A stretch of 35,336 nucleotides of DNA from Candidatus Nanopelagicales bacterium (GTDB taxonomy: Bacteria > Actinomycetota > Actinomycetes > S36-B12 > UBA10799), in contig JAOAUD010000174.1 of the NCBI GenBank assembly GCA_030157755.1, positions 1 to 35,336 of the forward strand. The letters run 5' to 3'. Shown here piece by piece: positions 1 through 9,414 of this stretch. The position numbers and the translations under genes were made by a program. The notes under the pieces are model-generated. The model was not told the DNA's origin, searched no databases, and worked only from the letters and a program-made list of their open reading frames with translations. Every line of letters begins with the position of its first letter. The stretch's first letter is position 1.

Positions 1-2
1 AG

Positions 3-1529
3 GTGGGCGACGGTATTGCCCGCGTTGAAGGACTGCACTCGGCAATGACCAACGAACTGCTTGAGTTCGAGGGCGGGCTGCTAGGCCTCGCACTGAACCT
101 TGACGTTCGCGAAATTGGTTGCGTGCTCCTCGGCGATCCCGCCCACATTGAGGAAGGTCAACTGGTCAAGCGGACGGGCAACGTTCTCTCCGTTCCAGTT
201 GGCGACGGCTTCCTCGGTCGTGTGGTGAACCCGCTAGGTGCACCGATCGACGGACTTGGACCGATCGAACCCGAGGACATTCGTGCCCTTGAGGTTCAGG
301 CACCCAACGTCGTACAGCGCCAGCCCGTGACCGAACCGATGCTGACTGGGCTCAAGGCAGTCGACTCCATGACAGCCATTGGCCGCGGACAGCGCCAGTT
401 GATCATTGGTGACCGCCAGACGGGCAAGACGGCGCTCGCCCTCGACACGATCCTGAACCAGAAGGAGAACTGGGACTCCGGTGATCCGGCGAAGCAGGTG
501 AAGTGTGTGTACGTCGCAATCGGTCAGAAGGGTTCGACCATCGCGGCTGTGCGTGGCGCACTCGAGGCGAACGGCGCACTTGAGTACACGACGATTGTTG
601 CGGCCCCCGCGTCGGACAACCCCGGCTTCAAGTACCTCGCCCCCTACACCGGTTCCGCCATCGGGCAGCACTGGATGTACAACGGCCAGGCAGTTCTCAT
701 TGTGTTTGATGACCTGTCGAAGCAGGCCGAGGCCTACCGTGCAGTGTCACTGCTACTTCGTCGCCCACCGGGTCGCGAGGCGTACCCAGGTGACGTCTTC
801 TACTTGCACTCGCGGCTCCTCGAGCGTTGCGCGAAGCTCTCAGAAGAAATGGGCGGCGGTTCGATGACGGGCTTGCCCATCATCGAGACGAAGGCGAACG
901 ACGTGTCGGCCTACATCCCGACGAACGTCATCTCGATTACAGACGGACAGTGCTTCCTTGAGACTGACCTCTTTAACTCTGGTGTTCGCCCGGCTATCAA
1001 CGTCGGTATCTCGGTTTCTCGTGTTGGTGGTGCTGCACAGCCAAAGGCAATGAAGAAGGTTGCCGGAAGCTTGCGCCTTAACCTTGCCCAGTTCCGTGAA
1101 CTCGAGGCCTTCGCGGCATTCGGTTCGGACTTGGACAAGGCATCGAAGGCAGCACTCGAGCGTGGATCGCGTTTGGTTGAGTTGCTCAAGCAGCCGCAGT
1201 ACACGCCCTTCTCGATGGAACGCGAAGTTGTCTCTGTCTGGGCTGGAACCTCCGGTGGACTTGACGACGTTCCGCTTGAAGACATCAAGCGGTTCGAAGC
1301 AGAGTTCCTGGACTACTTGGCTCGCGACAAGAGCGAAATCCTGACGACGATCCGTGAGACCAAGGATTTGTCTGACGACACAGTCACGCTCCTTGAATCG
1401 TCACTTGCCGACTTCAAGCGCGGGTTCACCACGTCTGAGGGAACGCTCCTCGGTCACGAAGCCGAAGCCGAAGCCCTGCCTGACGAAGAGATCGAGCATG
1501 GCAAGGTCACTCGCAAGGTCCGCGGCTAA
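3..1529 (+). CDS. atpA: ATP synthase F1 subunit alpha, 5'-truncated by the window edge
   Basis: [25 protein letters not shown] (Walker A), followed by atpG/atpD/atpC; the N-terminus lies upstream of the window, so the ORF-track start at 3 is artificial. Confidence 0.97.
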   Translation: MGDGIARVEGLHSAMTNELLEFEGGLLGLALNLDVREIGCVLLGDPAHIEEGQLVKRTGNVLSVPVGDGFLGRVVNPLGAPIDGLGPIEPEDIRALEVQAPNVVQRQPVTEPMLTGLKAVDSMTAIGRGQRQLIIGDRQTGKTALALDTILNQKENWDSGDPAKQVKCVYVAIGQKGSTIAAVRGALEANGALEYTTIVAAPASDNPGFKYLAPYTGSAIGQHWMYNGQAVLIVFDDLSKQAEAYRAVSLLLRRPPGREAYPGDVFYLHSRLLERCAKLSEEMGGGSMTGLPIIETKANDVSAYIPTNVISITDGQCFLETDLFNSGVRPAINVGISVSRVGGAAQPKAMKKVAGSLRLNLAQFRELEAFAAFGSDLDKASKAALERGSRLVELLKQPQYTPFSMEREVVSVWAGTSGGLDDVPLEDIKRFEAEFLDYLARDKSEILTTIRETKDLSDDTVTLLESSLADFKRGFTTSEGTLLGHEAEAEALPDEEIEHGKVTRKVRG

Positions 1530-1558
1530 CTAACGCTACGAAGGACAGGAACTAGAGC

Positions 1559-2494
1559 ATGGGTGCCCAACAGCGGATTTTCCGCCAGCGGATTAGGGAC
1601 ACACAGTCCACTAAGAAGATCACGCGCGCCATGGAACTGATTGCTTCTTCGCGGATCGTGAAGGCGCAGGCAGCGGTGAAGGCCACAGAGCCGTATGCCC
1701 TCGCCCTGCGTGAGGCTTTGACGTTGGCAGCTTCTAACGCCAAGGTGACACACCCGTTGGTCAACGAAGTGGAGAACCCACAGCGTGCCGCCATCGTGTT
1801 GATCACGGCTGATCGAGGCCTCGCTGGCGCTTACTCGTCGAACGCCATCAAGGAAGCCGAGCGGCTTGCAAAGCGCCTTCGCGATCGTGGGTTGACTCCG
1901 GTCAACTACATCGTCGGTCGCAAGGGTGTCAGCTTCTACAAGTTCCGTGAGCGCCCAATTGAGACGTCCTGGGTGGGATTCAGCGACAACCCGAAGTACG
2001 ACGACGCGAAGAAGATCGCAGCGCGACTGCTGCACGACTTCGTGGAACTTCCCGAAGGGGAGCGCGTTGACGAGATCCATATCGTCTACACGCACTTCGT
2101 CAACCGCGTGGTTCAGGAAGCGCGAGTTATTCGTGTGGTCCCGTTGGAAGTTGTCGATGAAGTTGTCGACACGTCCAGCGGCGAAGGAATCCACGGTGGC
2201 GAAAACAAGGGTGGTAAGCCGGTCTGGCCGCTTTATGACTTTGAGCCGGATGCAGAAACGACCCTTGATGCGCTGCTCCCACGCCTGATCGAACACCTGA
2301 TGCACGTTGCGCTGCTTGAGTCGGCGGCCAGCGAGCACGCCGCTCGCCAGCGAGCAATGAAATCTGCAACCGACAATGCCGAAGACCTCATCAAGCGCTA
2401 CACCCGTCAAGCCAACCAGGCCCGCCAGGCCGAGATCACCCAGGAAATCAGCGAAATCGTCGGTGGAGCCGACGCGCTGTCATCCGCCAACTAA
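1559..2494 (+). CDS. atpG: ATP synthase F1 subunit gamma
   Basis: MGAQQRIFRQRIRDTQSTKKITRAMELIASSRIVKAQ N-terminus and conserved C-terminal helix; between atpA and atpD. Confidence 0.97.
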   Translation: MGAQQRIFRQRIRDTQSTKKITRAMELIASSRIVKAQAAVKATEPYALALREALTLAASNAKVTHPLVNEVENPQRAAIVLITADRGLAGAYSSNAIKEAERLAKRLRDRGLTPVNYIVGRKGVSFYKFRERPIETSWVGFSDNPKYDDAKKIAARLLHDFVELPEGERVDEIHIVYTHFVNRVVQEARVIRVVPLEVVDEVVDTSSGEGIHGGENKGGKPVWPLYDFEPDAETTLDALLPRLIEHLMHVALLESAASEHAARQRAMKSATDNAEDLIKRYTRQANQARQAEITQEISEIVGGADALSSAN

Positions 2495-2508
2495 GGGAAG
2501 TGAGTTAG

Positions 2509-3969
<1,461 letters not shown>

Positions 3970-3971
3970 TC

Positions 3972-4355
3972 ATGGCCGATCCGTTCGAGGTTCAACTGGT
4001 CGCGACAGACCGTGAGGTCTGGACTGGCCAGGCGACCCTTGTTTCCTTCGAGACGCATGACGGTGAGGTCGGGGTTATGCCTGGCCACTCACCGATGCTT
4101 GCGATGCTCAAGGACGGTCCGATTTTGATCCGTCAGCCTGAGGGTGGAGATCTCCACGCCGCTGTCCACACCGGCTTTGCCGTTGTGGACGCCGGTAAGG
4201 TCATCATCCTCGCTGAGTCCGCAGAACTTGCCGACGAGATTAATGTCAAGCAGGCCGAAGATCTGCTTGCGGAAGCTCAGGCAAGCGATGAGGGCCCAGG
4301 CAAGATCGCTGCTATCGCTCGAGCTGAATCGCGCCTCAAGGTTGTGAAGCGCTAG
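3972..4355 (+). CDS. atpC: ATP synthase F1 subunit epsilon
   Basis: MADPFEVQLVATDREVWTGQATLVSFETHDGEVGVMPGHSPML; ATG at 3972 two nt after the atpD stop; the ORF-track start at 3915 is a spurious extension into atpD. Confidence 0.95.
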   Translation: MADPFEVQLVATDREVWTGQATLVSFETHDGEVGVMPGHSPMLAMLKDGPILIRQPEGGDLHAAVHTGFAVVDAGKVIILAESAELADEINVKQAEDLLAEAQASDEGPGKIAAIARAESRLKVVKR

Positions 4356-4432
4356 TCGAACGAACGTGCGGGCAGCACAGCTGTCGGCATGCGCCGATCG
4401 GGTGAACACAACGCGGTTTCGGATGTAGGAAA

Positions 4433-4494
4433 TGCGTCCTCGCGCTCACAGATTTACGGTGGCTGTGACCTTTCCGTCGATGTGTGAGGACGCG
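4433..4494 (+). promoter_or_regulatory. Predicted structured 5' UTR that pairs with the Shine-Dalgarno of the downstream gene
   Basis: GCGTCCTC (4434-4441) is perfectly complementary to GAGGACGC (4486-4493), extended by GCGC/GTGT wobble pairs; internal stem TCACAG (4446-4451)/CTGTGA (4463-4468); the right arm contains GAGGA six nt before the GTG at 4497. Confidence 0.5.
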
Positions 4495-4496
4495 CC

Positions 4497-6524
4497 GTGT
4501 CCCTGTCTCCAAACCTGTTGCGCCGTGTCGCGCTTCCCACGGCTGGTGCTGTAGTCCTTGGGCTGGGCATCGGCCTCATTGCTCCGCTGACACCGGCGAG
4601 TGCTGATGTGGCCCCGTACGTGAAGACGACCCCGGGCACCGACACCTACACGTTGCCTTCTTGGGCAACAACTGTGCGTGTGGAGATCAAGGGCGCACAA
4701 GGTGGTGGCGACAAGGGCGGCAAGGGCGGATCGGTCGCTGCACTGCTCCCAGTTACCGGAGGCGACTCGATTGTTGTCAACGTTGGCGGGCAGGGTTCCG
4801 ACTCGGCAGGTGGATCGAACGGCGGCGGTGCCCCGGGTTCAGGCTTGACGACGGGGACGAATCACTTCGGCGGCGGCGGTGCGTCTGACATCCGCATCGG
4901 CGGCAGTGCCCTTGGTGACCGTAAGTTCGTCGCCGGTGGTGGTGGCGGCGGAGGCGACCAGTCAGGTGGAAAGGGTGGCGCTCCGGCGGGCACCGATGGC
5001 ATTGATGGCATCCTCGCCTACGGATATGGCTCGCCGGGCAAGGGTGGAACACAATCTGCTGGTGGTGCTGGCGGGGCAGTGACAGGCAGCGACGGAACGA
5101 GCGGAACCGCTGGTGCCTCCGGACTCGGTGGTAATGGTGGCGACTACGCGGCGAATGAGCGCGCGGGTGCCGGCGGAGGCGGCGGCTACTTTGGTGGCGG
5201 TGGCGGTGGCGCCGGACGCGGGATCGGAGTCCTGTCGCACGGATACGGCGGGCCTGGTGGTGGCGGATCCAGCTACGCGACCGGCTCGGCCACAAACGTC
5301 ACGTTCGACACCGGCGCTCAGGCAGGAAATGGGTCAGTGACGATCACGCCGATGGGTCTTCCCACGGTGACCACTGGTGCTGCGACAGCGATCAACGCTG
5401 GACGAGCAACCCTCAATGGCACCGCCACGACCAACAACGCTGCCGTCAGCGATGCAGAGTTCTTCTACTCCACAACATCCGGACAGGCATGTAATCGGCA
5501 GGGAACTCATGTGGATGCCACCCCTGCCTCCAAGGTTTCCGGGACCCTCGCCTTCTCGGCGAATCTTTCCGGCTTGGCGTATGGGACCACCTACTACTAC
5601 TGCGCTGCGGTGAGCAGCGGACAAGGCAATGTGACCGGTACTGAGCAGTCGTTTGCTATCGGCGGTGAACCGCAAGTTACGACGGGCAACCCAATCGCCA
5701 TCCTCACCCAGGACGACGAAGTTTCCGTTCAAGGCACGGTGAACCCGAACGACGTTGCCACCACCGCGGTCATGCGGTACTCAACCTCGCAGGCAGTTGT
5801 GGAAGGAGGCGGCGGCCAGACGGCCTCGGTGAGCCCAGGCAGCTGGCCGGATGGTACTGCAACGACCCGTTCGGTGACCTCCACGATTACGGGTCTGTCA
5901 GCCAACACGACGTACTACTACCAACTGCAAGCAACCAACACGTCCGGAGTTGGAAACGGTGGCGTCAAGTCGGTGACCACCAAGATCGGGCCGGCGAACA
6001 CAGTCCTGACGATGCCGAGCAATCCAGTTGGGAATCGCAGCAGCACCTACCGGGTCAGCGTGGCAACGTTCGACGGCGTACCGCTCACGGGCCCAGTGAC
6101 ACTGACCGTCACGAATCCGCTGAATCAGGTGTCGGTCCTGTGTGTCGCTGCGGTCACCAATGGATCGGGCAGTTGCTCGGGTGCGCTCATGGTCGGAACG
6201 AATCTGATAAACGCGAAGTTCAACAACGGCGCCTACATTGGCGATTCCGGGACTACGGGACTGAAGGTTCTCGGAGTATCGACCAACGTCACGAAGGTTA
6301 AAGGCAGCGGATCAAAGCGCAAGGTGGATCTCAGCGGCAAGACGTACAAGGGCAAGCAGACCGTGACGGTCTACAAGCGCAAGAACGGCAAGACAACGAA
6401 GATCGCAACCACCACGAGCAGCAAGCATGGGAACTGGTCGCGCAAGGGCCTGAATGTTGGCGGCGGAACCGTTTACGTCTTCAGCAAGGTGAAGAAGCTC
6501 GAGTCGAACAGGGCGAAGGTCTAG
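4497..6524 (+). CDS. Secreted glycine-rich protein: signal peptide, ALK/LTK-like Gly-rich domain, Fn3-like repeats and a Lys-rich C-terminal module
   Basis: Signal peptide ...GLGIGLIAPLTPASA; GGGGASDIRIGG...DRKFVAGGGGGGG resembles the Gly_rich family; repeated TVTTGAATAINAGRATLNGTA / QVTTGNPIAILTQDDEVSVQGTV units with TTYYY; GTG start with GAGGA SD. Confidence 0.85.
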   Translation: MSLSPNLLRRVALPTAGAVVLGLGIGLIAPLTPASADVAPYVKTTPGTDTYTLPSWATTVRVEIKGAQGGGDKGGKGGSVAALLPVTGGDSIVVNVGGQGSDSAGGSNGGGAPGSGLTTGTNHFGGGGASDIRIGGSALGDRKFVAGGGGGGGDQSGGKGGAPAGTDGIDGILAYGYGSPGKGGTQSAGGAGGAVTGSDGTSGTAGASGLGGNGGDYAANERAGAGGGGGYFGGGGGGAGRGIGVLSHGYGGPGGGGSSYATGSATNVTFDTGAQAGNGSVTITPMGLPTVTTGAATAINAGRATLNGTATTNNAAVSDAEFFYSTTSGQACNRQGTHVDATPASKVSGTLAFSANLSGLAYGTTYYYCAAVSSGQGNVTGTEQSFAIGGEPQVTTGNPIAILTQDDEVSVQGTVNPNDVATTAVMRYSTSQAVVEGGGGQTASVSPGSWPDGTATTRSVTSTITGLSANTTYYYQLQATNTSGVGNGGVKSVTTKIGPANTVLTMPSNPVGNRSSTYRVSVATFDGVPLTGPVTLTVTNPLNQVSVLCVAAVTNGSGSCSGALMVGTNLINAKFNNGAYIGDSGTTGLKVLGVSTNVTKVKGSGSKRKVDLSGKTYKGKQTVTVYKRKNGKTTKIATTTSSKHGNWSRKGLNVGGGTVYVFSKVKKLESNRAKV

Positions 6525-7120
6525 GAATCCTCGCGACTGCTCCCCGGCACCCACAACACGTCGCCAACCTCGAGGTTGGCGTAACGGCTGAGGATGAAGA
6601 GCAAGTCCGACAATCGATTGAGATATTTGGCGGGCAGCGGGCTCACCGTTTCCGGATACTCATCGAGCGCAGCCCAGGCCGAGCGCTCCGCGCGCCGTGT
6701 GGTCGTGCGGGCAACGTGAAGTAACGCTGCCCCCGCGGTCCCGCCGGGCAAGACGAAGCTTCGCAGAGGTTCAAGCGACGCGTTGTAGTGATCGCAGGCA
6801 ACTTCAAGGCGTTCGATGTAGTCGGGTTCAACGCGCAGTGCAGTTGTTTGGGTTGCCCCGTCTGTTGAATCACCCGTTGCGAGGGGAGTGCACAAATCCG
6901 CCCCGACATCGAACAGGTCATGTTGGATTCGGGTGAGTGTGGTGACAACATCTGTGGGCAGATCGCCCAGCGTGACGGCGACGCCGATCGCCGAGTTTGC
7001 CTCGTCGACGTCGGCGTAGGCGATCAGTCTGGGGTCCGTTTTCCGGGTTCTGGAGAAGTCACCGAGCGCAGTTGTGCCGTCATCGCCGGTTCGCGTGTAG
7101 ATCCGCGTGAGGTTCACCAT
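6521..7120 (-). CDS. PduO-type cob(I)yrinic acid a,c-diamide adenosyltransferase
   Basis: MVNLTRIYTRTGDDGTTALGDFSRTRKTDPRLIAYADVDEANSAIG and ARTTTRRAERSAW motifs; internal ATG at 7120 matches the family N-terminus (ORF-track start 7324 overlaps murA). Confidence 0.93.
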   Translation of the reverse strand: MVNLTRIYTRTGDDGTTALGDFSRTRKTDPRLIAYADVDEANSAIGVAVTLGDLPTDVVTTLTRIQHDLFDVGADLCTPLATGDSTDGATQTTALRVEPDYIERLEVACDHYNASLEPLRSFVLPGGTAGAALLHVARTTTRRAERSAWAALDEYPETVSPLPAKYLNRLSDLLFILSRYANLEVGDVLWVPGSSREDS

Positions 7121-7145
7121 CCAATCAGCGTAGCCTCGCCGCGAA

Positions 7146-8429
7146 ATGGGCGTATCCTCGCCGCTTGTGGAAGCGTTCGAGGTCACAGGCGGGAATCGGC
7201 TGTTAGGCACTGTTTCGGTAACGGGAGCCAAGAACAGCGTGCTCAAGTTGATGGCCGCAGCCTTGCTGGCCCCGGGGACTACAACGATCACTGCGGTTCC
7301 CGAAATTCTGGATGTGTCAGTCATGGCCGAACTGCTGCGTCGGCTCGGCTGCGAAGTGGACCACGACCTAGTTACGGCAACTTTGCGGATTGATGTTCCC
7401 GAGCAGTTGCACCATCAAGCCGACTATGACCTCGTCCGGCGAATGCGTGCGTCGATCTGCGTTCTTGGACCATTGGTGGCGCGCTGCAATAGAGCAGAAG
7501 TGGCAGTGCCGGGTGGGGATGCGATCGGATCACGTGGGCTCGACCTGCACATCTCTGGACTCAATCGACTCGGTGTCGAAGTCCACAACGAACATGGCTA
7601 CCTGATCGCGACCGCTCACGATCGCATGCAGGGGGCCTCGATTTGGCTGGACTTCCCGAGTATCGGGGCGACGGAGAACCTGCTGACGGCTTCGGTCTTG
7701 GCGAAGGGGACCACCGTCATCGACAACGCTCCGCGCGAGCCCGAAATCGTTGATTTGTGCAACATGCTGGTTGCGATGGGTGCGCAGATCGGCGGCATTG
7801 GCTCGGCCACTTTGGAAATTCATGGTGTGGATCGGTTACAGCCGACAACCCACGCGACCGTGCCTGACCGGATCGTTGCCGGGACCTGGGCAGTCGCTGC
7901 GGCCATCACCCAAGGCGACGTGATGATTGCGAACGCACGTGCGGGCGATCTTGAGATCGCGCTAGACAAACTGGTGATGGCCGGTGCGCACATCGACGTC
8001 GGCAGTGACGGCTTCCGCGTCATGATGGAAGACCGCCCGAAGGCTGTTGATGTCGTCACCTTGCCCTACCCAGGTTTCCCAACAGACCTGCAGCCGCAGT
8101 TCATCGCCCTCAATTCGATCGCGTCAGGTGCGGCGATGGTGACTGAGAACTTGTTTGAGGCCCGCTTCCGCTTCGTGCAGGAGTTGCGCCGGCTCGGGGC
8201 GGACGTCCGTACTGATGGTCATCACGCTCTGGTTCGAGGTTGTGAAGGCCTGTCCGGCGCACCCGTTGAAGCCACGGATGTACGCGCAGGTGCGGGTCTG
8301 GTGTTGGCGGGGCTCGTCGCCGAGGGCGTCACTACCGTCTTTGACGTCACTCATATTGACCGTGGATATGCGAACTTCGTTGAAGACCTGACAGGTCTCG
8401 GTGGGGACATCCGCCGAATCGACGCCTGA
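7146..8429 (+). CDS. murA: UDP-N-acetylglucosamine 1-carboxyvinyltransferase, Asp at the catalytic Cys position
   Basis: [62 protein letters not shown]; adjacent to the adenosyltransferase as in other Actinobacteria. Confidence 0.96.
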   Translation: MGVSSPLVEAFEVTGGNRLLGTVSVTGAKNSVLKLMAAALLAPGTTTITAVPEILDVSVMAELLRRLGCEVDHDLVTATLRIDVPEQLHHQADYDLVRRMRASICVLGPLVARCNRAEVAVPGGDAIGSRGLDLHISGLNRLGVEVHNEHGYLIATAHDRMQGASIWLDFPSIGATENLLTASVLAKGTTVIDNAPREPEIVDLCNMLVAMGAQIGGIGSATLEIHGVDRLQPTTHATVPDRIVAGTWAVAAAITQGDVMIANARAGDLEIALDKLVMAGAHIDVGSDGFRVMMEDRPKAVDVVTLPYPGFPTDLQPQFIALNSIASGAAMVTENLFEARFRFVQELRRLGADVRTDGHHALVRGCEGLSGAPVEATDVRAGAGLVLAGLVAEGVTTVFDVTHIDRGYANFVEDLTGLGGDIRRIDA

Positions 8430-8514
8430 GCCGGGTTCGGCGCAGCTGTTGGCGAGCTGACCCCGCGCGCCCCCGCACGATGGTCCTCGTACGGCGCAAT
8501 TTAGGCTGCCACTT

Positions 8515-9366
8515 ATGGCTGAACGGATTGCAATCATTGGTGCAGGTCTCATGGGTTCCGGTATCGCGCAGGTTTCGGCGGTTGGCGGATACGACGTCAC
8601 CTTGCGCGACGTCACCGATGAAGCGCTCGCGCGCGGAGTCGCTGGAATCGAGAAGTCGCTGCGGAAATTCGCCGAAAAGGGCGCCATCAGTGACAGCGAT
8701 GTGGACGCAGCGCTGGACCGCATCACCACGACCACGGACCTCGGTGCGGCCGCAGAAGCCGACATTGTTGTGGAGGCGATCTTCGAAAATGTTGACGTCA
8801 AGAAGGAACTATTCACCGAGCTAGACCGCATCTGTAAGCCGGATGCCTTGCTGGCGACGAACACATCGGCGATTCCGATTACCACGATTGCCGCCGTGAC
8901 CGAGCGGCCGGAATCGGTCGTCGGAACGCACTTCTTCTCGCCCGTGCCGATGATGAAGCTGTGCGAACTGGTTCGCGGCTACAAGACCTCGGACGAGTCA
9001 CTCGAGCGTGCTCGAGTCTTCGCCGAAAACGTCGGAAAGACCGTCGTGGTTGTGAATCGCGATGTTGCAGGTTTCGTGACGACGCGACTGATCACTCTGC
9101 TGTGCATGGAGGCCGTCCGACTCGTGGAGACCGGCATCATGTCGGCGGAGGACGTCGACACTGCGTGCCGCTATGCGTTCGGTCACCCGATGGGTCCATT
9201 GCAGACGGCCGATCTCACCGGCCTAGACATCTTGACCAATGCATCAGCAAATGTGTACGCCGACACCCAGAACGAGGCCTGGTCTCCGCCGGAGTTGATC
9301 CGCCGGATGGTGGCTGCTGGTGAGCTCGGTCGCAAGGCGGGTAAGGGCTTCTACGACTACGAGTAG
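8515..9366 (+). CDS. 3-hydroxybutyryl-CoA / 3-hydroxyacyl-CoA dehydrogenase
   Basis: IAIIGAGLMGSGIAQVSAVGGYDVTLRD Rossmann motif, GTHFFSPVPMMKLCELVRG, GHPMGPLQTADLTGLD. Confidence 0.93.
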   Translation: MAERIAIIGAGLMGSGIAQVSAVGGYDVTLRDVTDEALARGVAGIEKSLRKFAEKGAISDSDVDAALDRITTTTDLGAAAEADIVVEAIFENVDVKKELFTELDRICKPDALLATNTSAIPITTIAAVTERPESVVGTHFFSPVPMMKLCELVRGYKTSDESLERARVFAENVGKTVVVVNRDVAGFVTTRLITLLCMEAVRLVETGIMSAEDVDTACRYAFGHPMGPLQTADLTGLDILTNASANVYADTQNEAWSPPELIRRMVAAGELGRKAGKGFYDYE

Positions 9367-9414
9367 TCGACGCAGGTTGCTAGGTGATCTGCCTCACCGT
9401 CTACCCTGAATCCC

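Noticed and set aside
1526-2410. 294-aa minus-strand ORF antisense to atpG
   Set aside because: Shadow ORF of a clearly identified gene in high-GC DNA; no recognisable family.
4777-5295. 172-aa minus-strand Arg/His-rich ORF
   Set aside because: Antisense of the glycine-rich repeat (GGC/GGT codons give Arg/His/Pro-type codons on the other strand).
8124-8885. 253-aa minus-strand ORF over murA 3' end and the dehydrogenase
   Set aside because: Overlaps two strongly supported genes; Ser-rich low-complexity translation, no family features.
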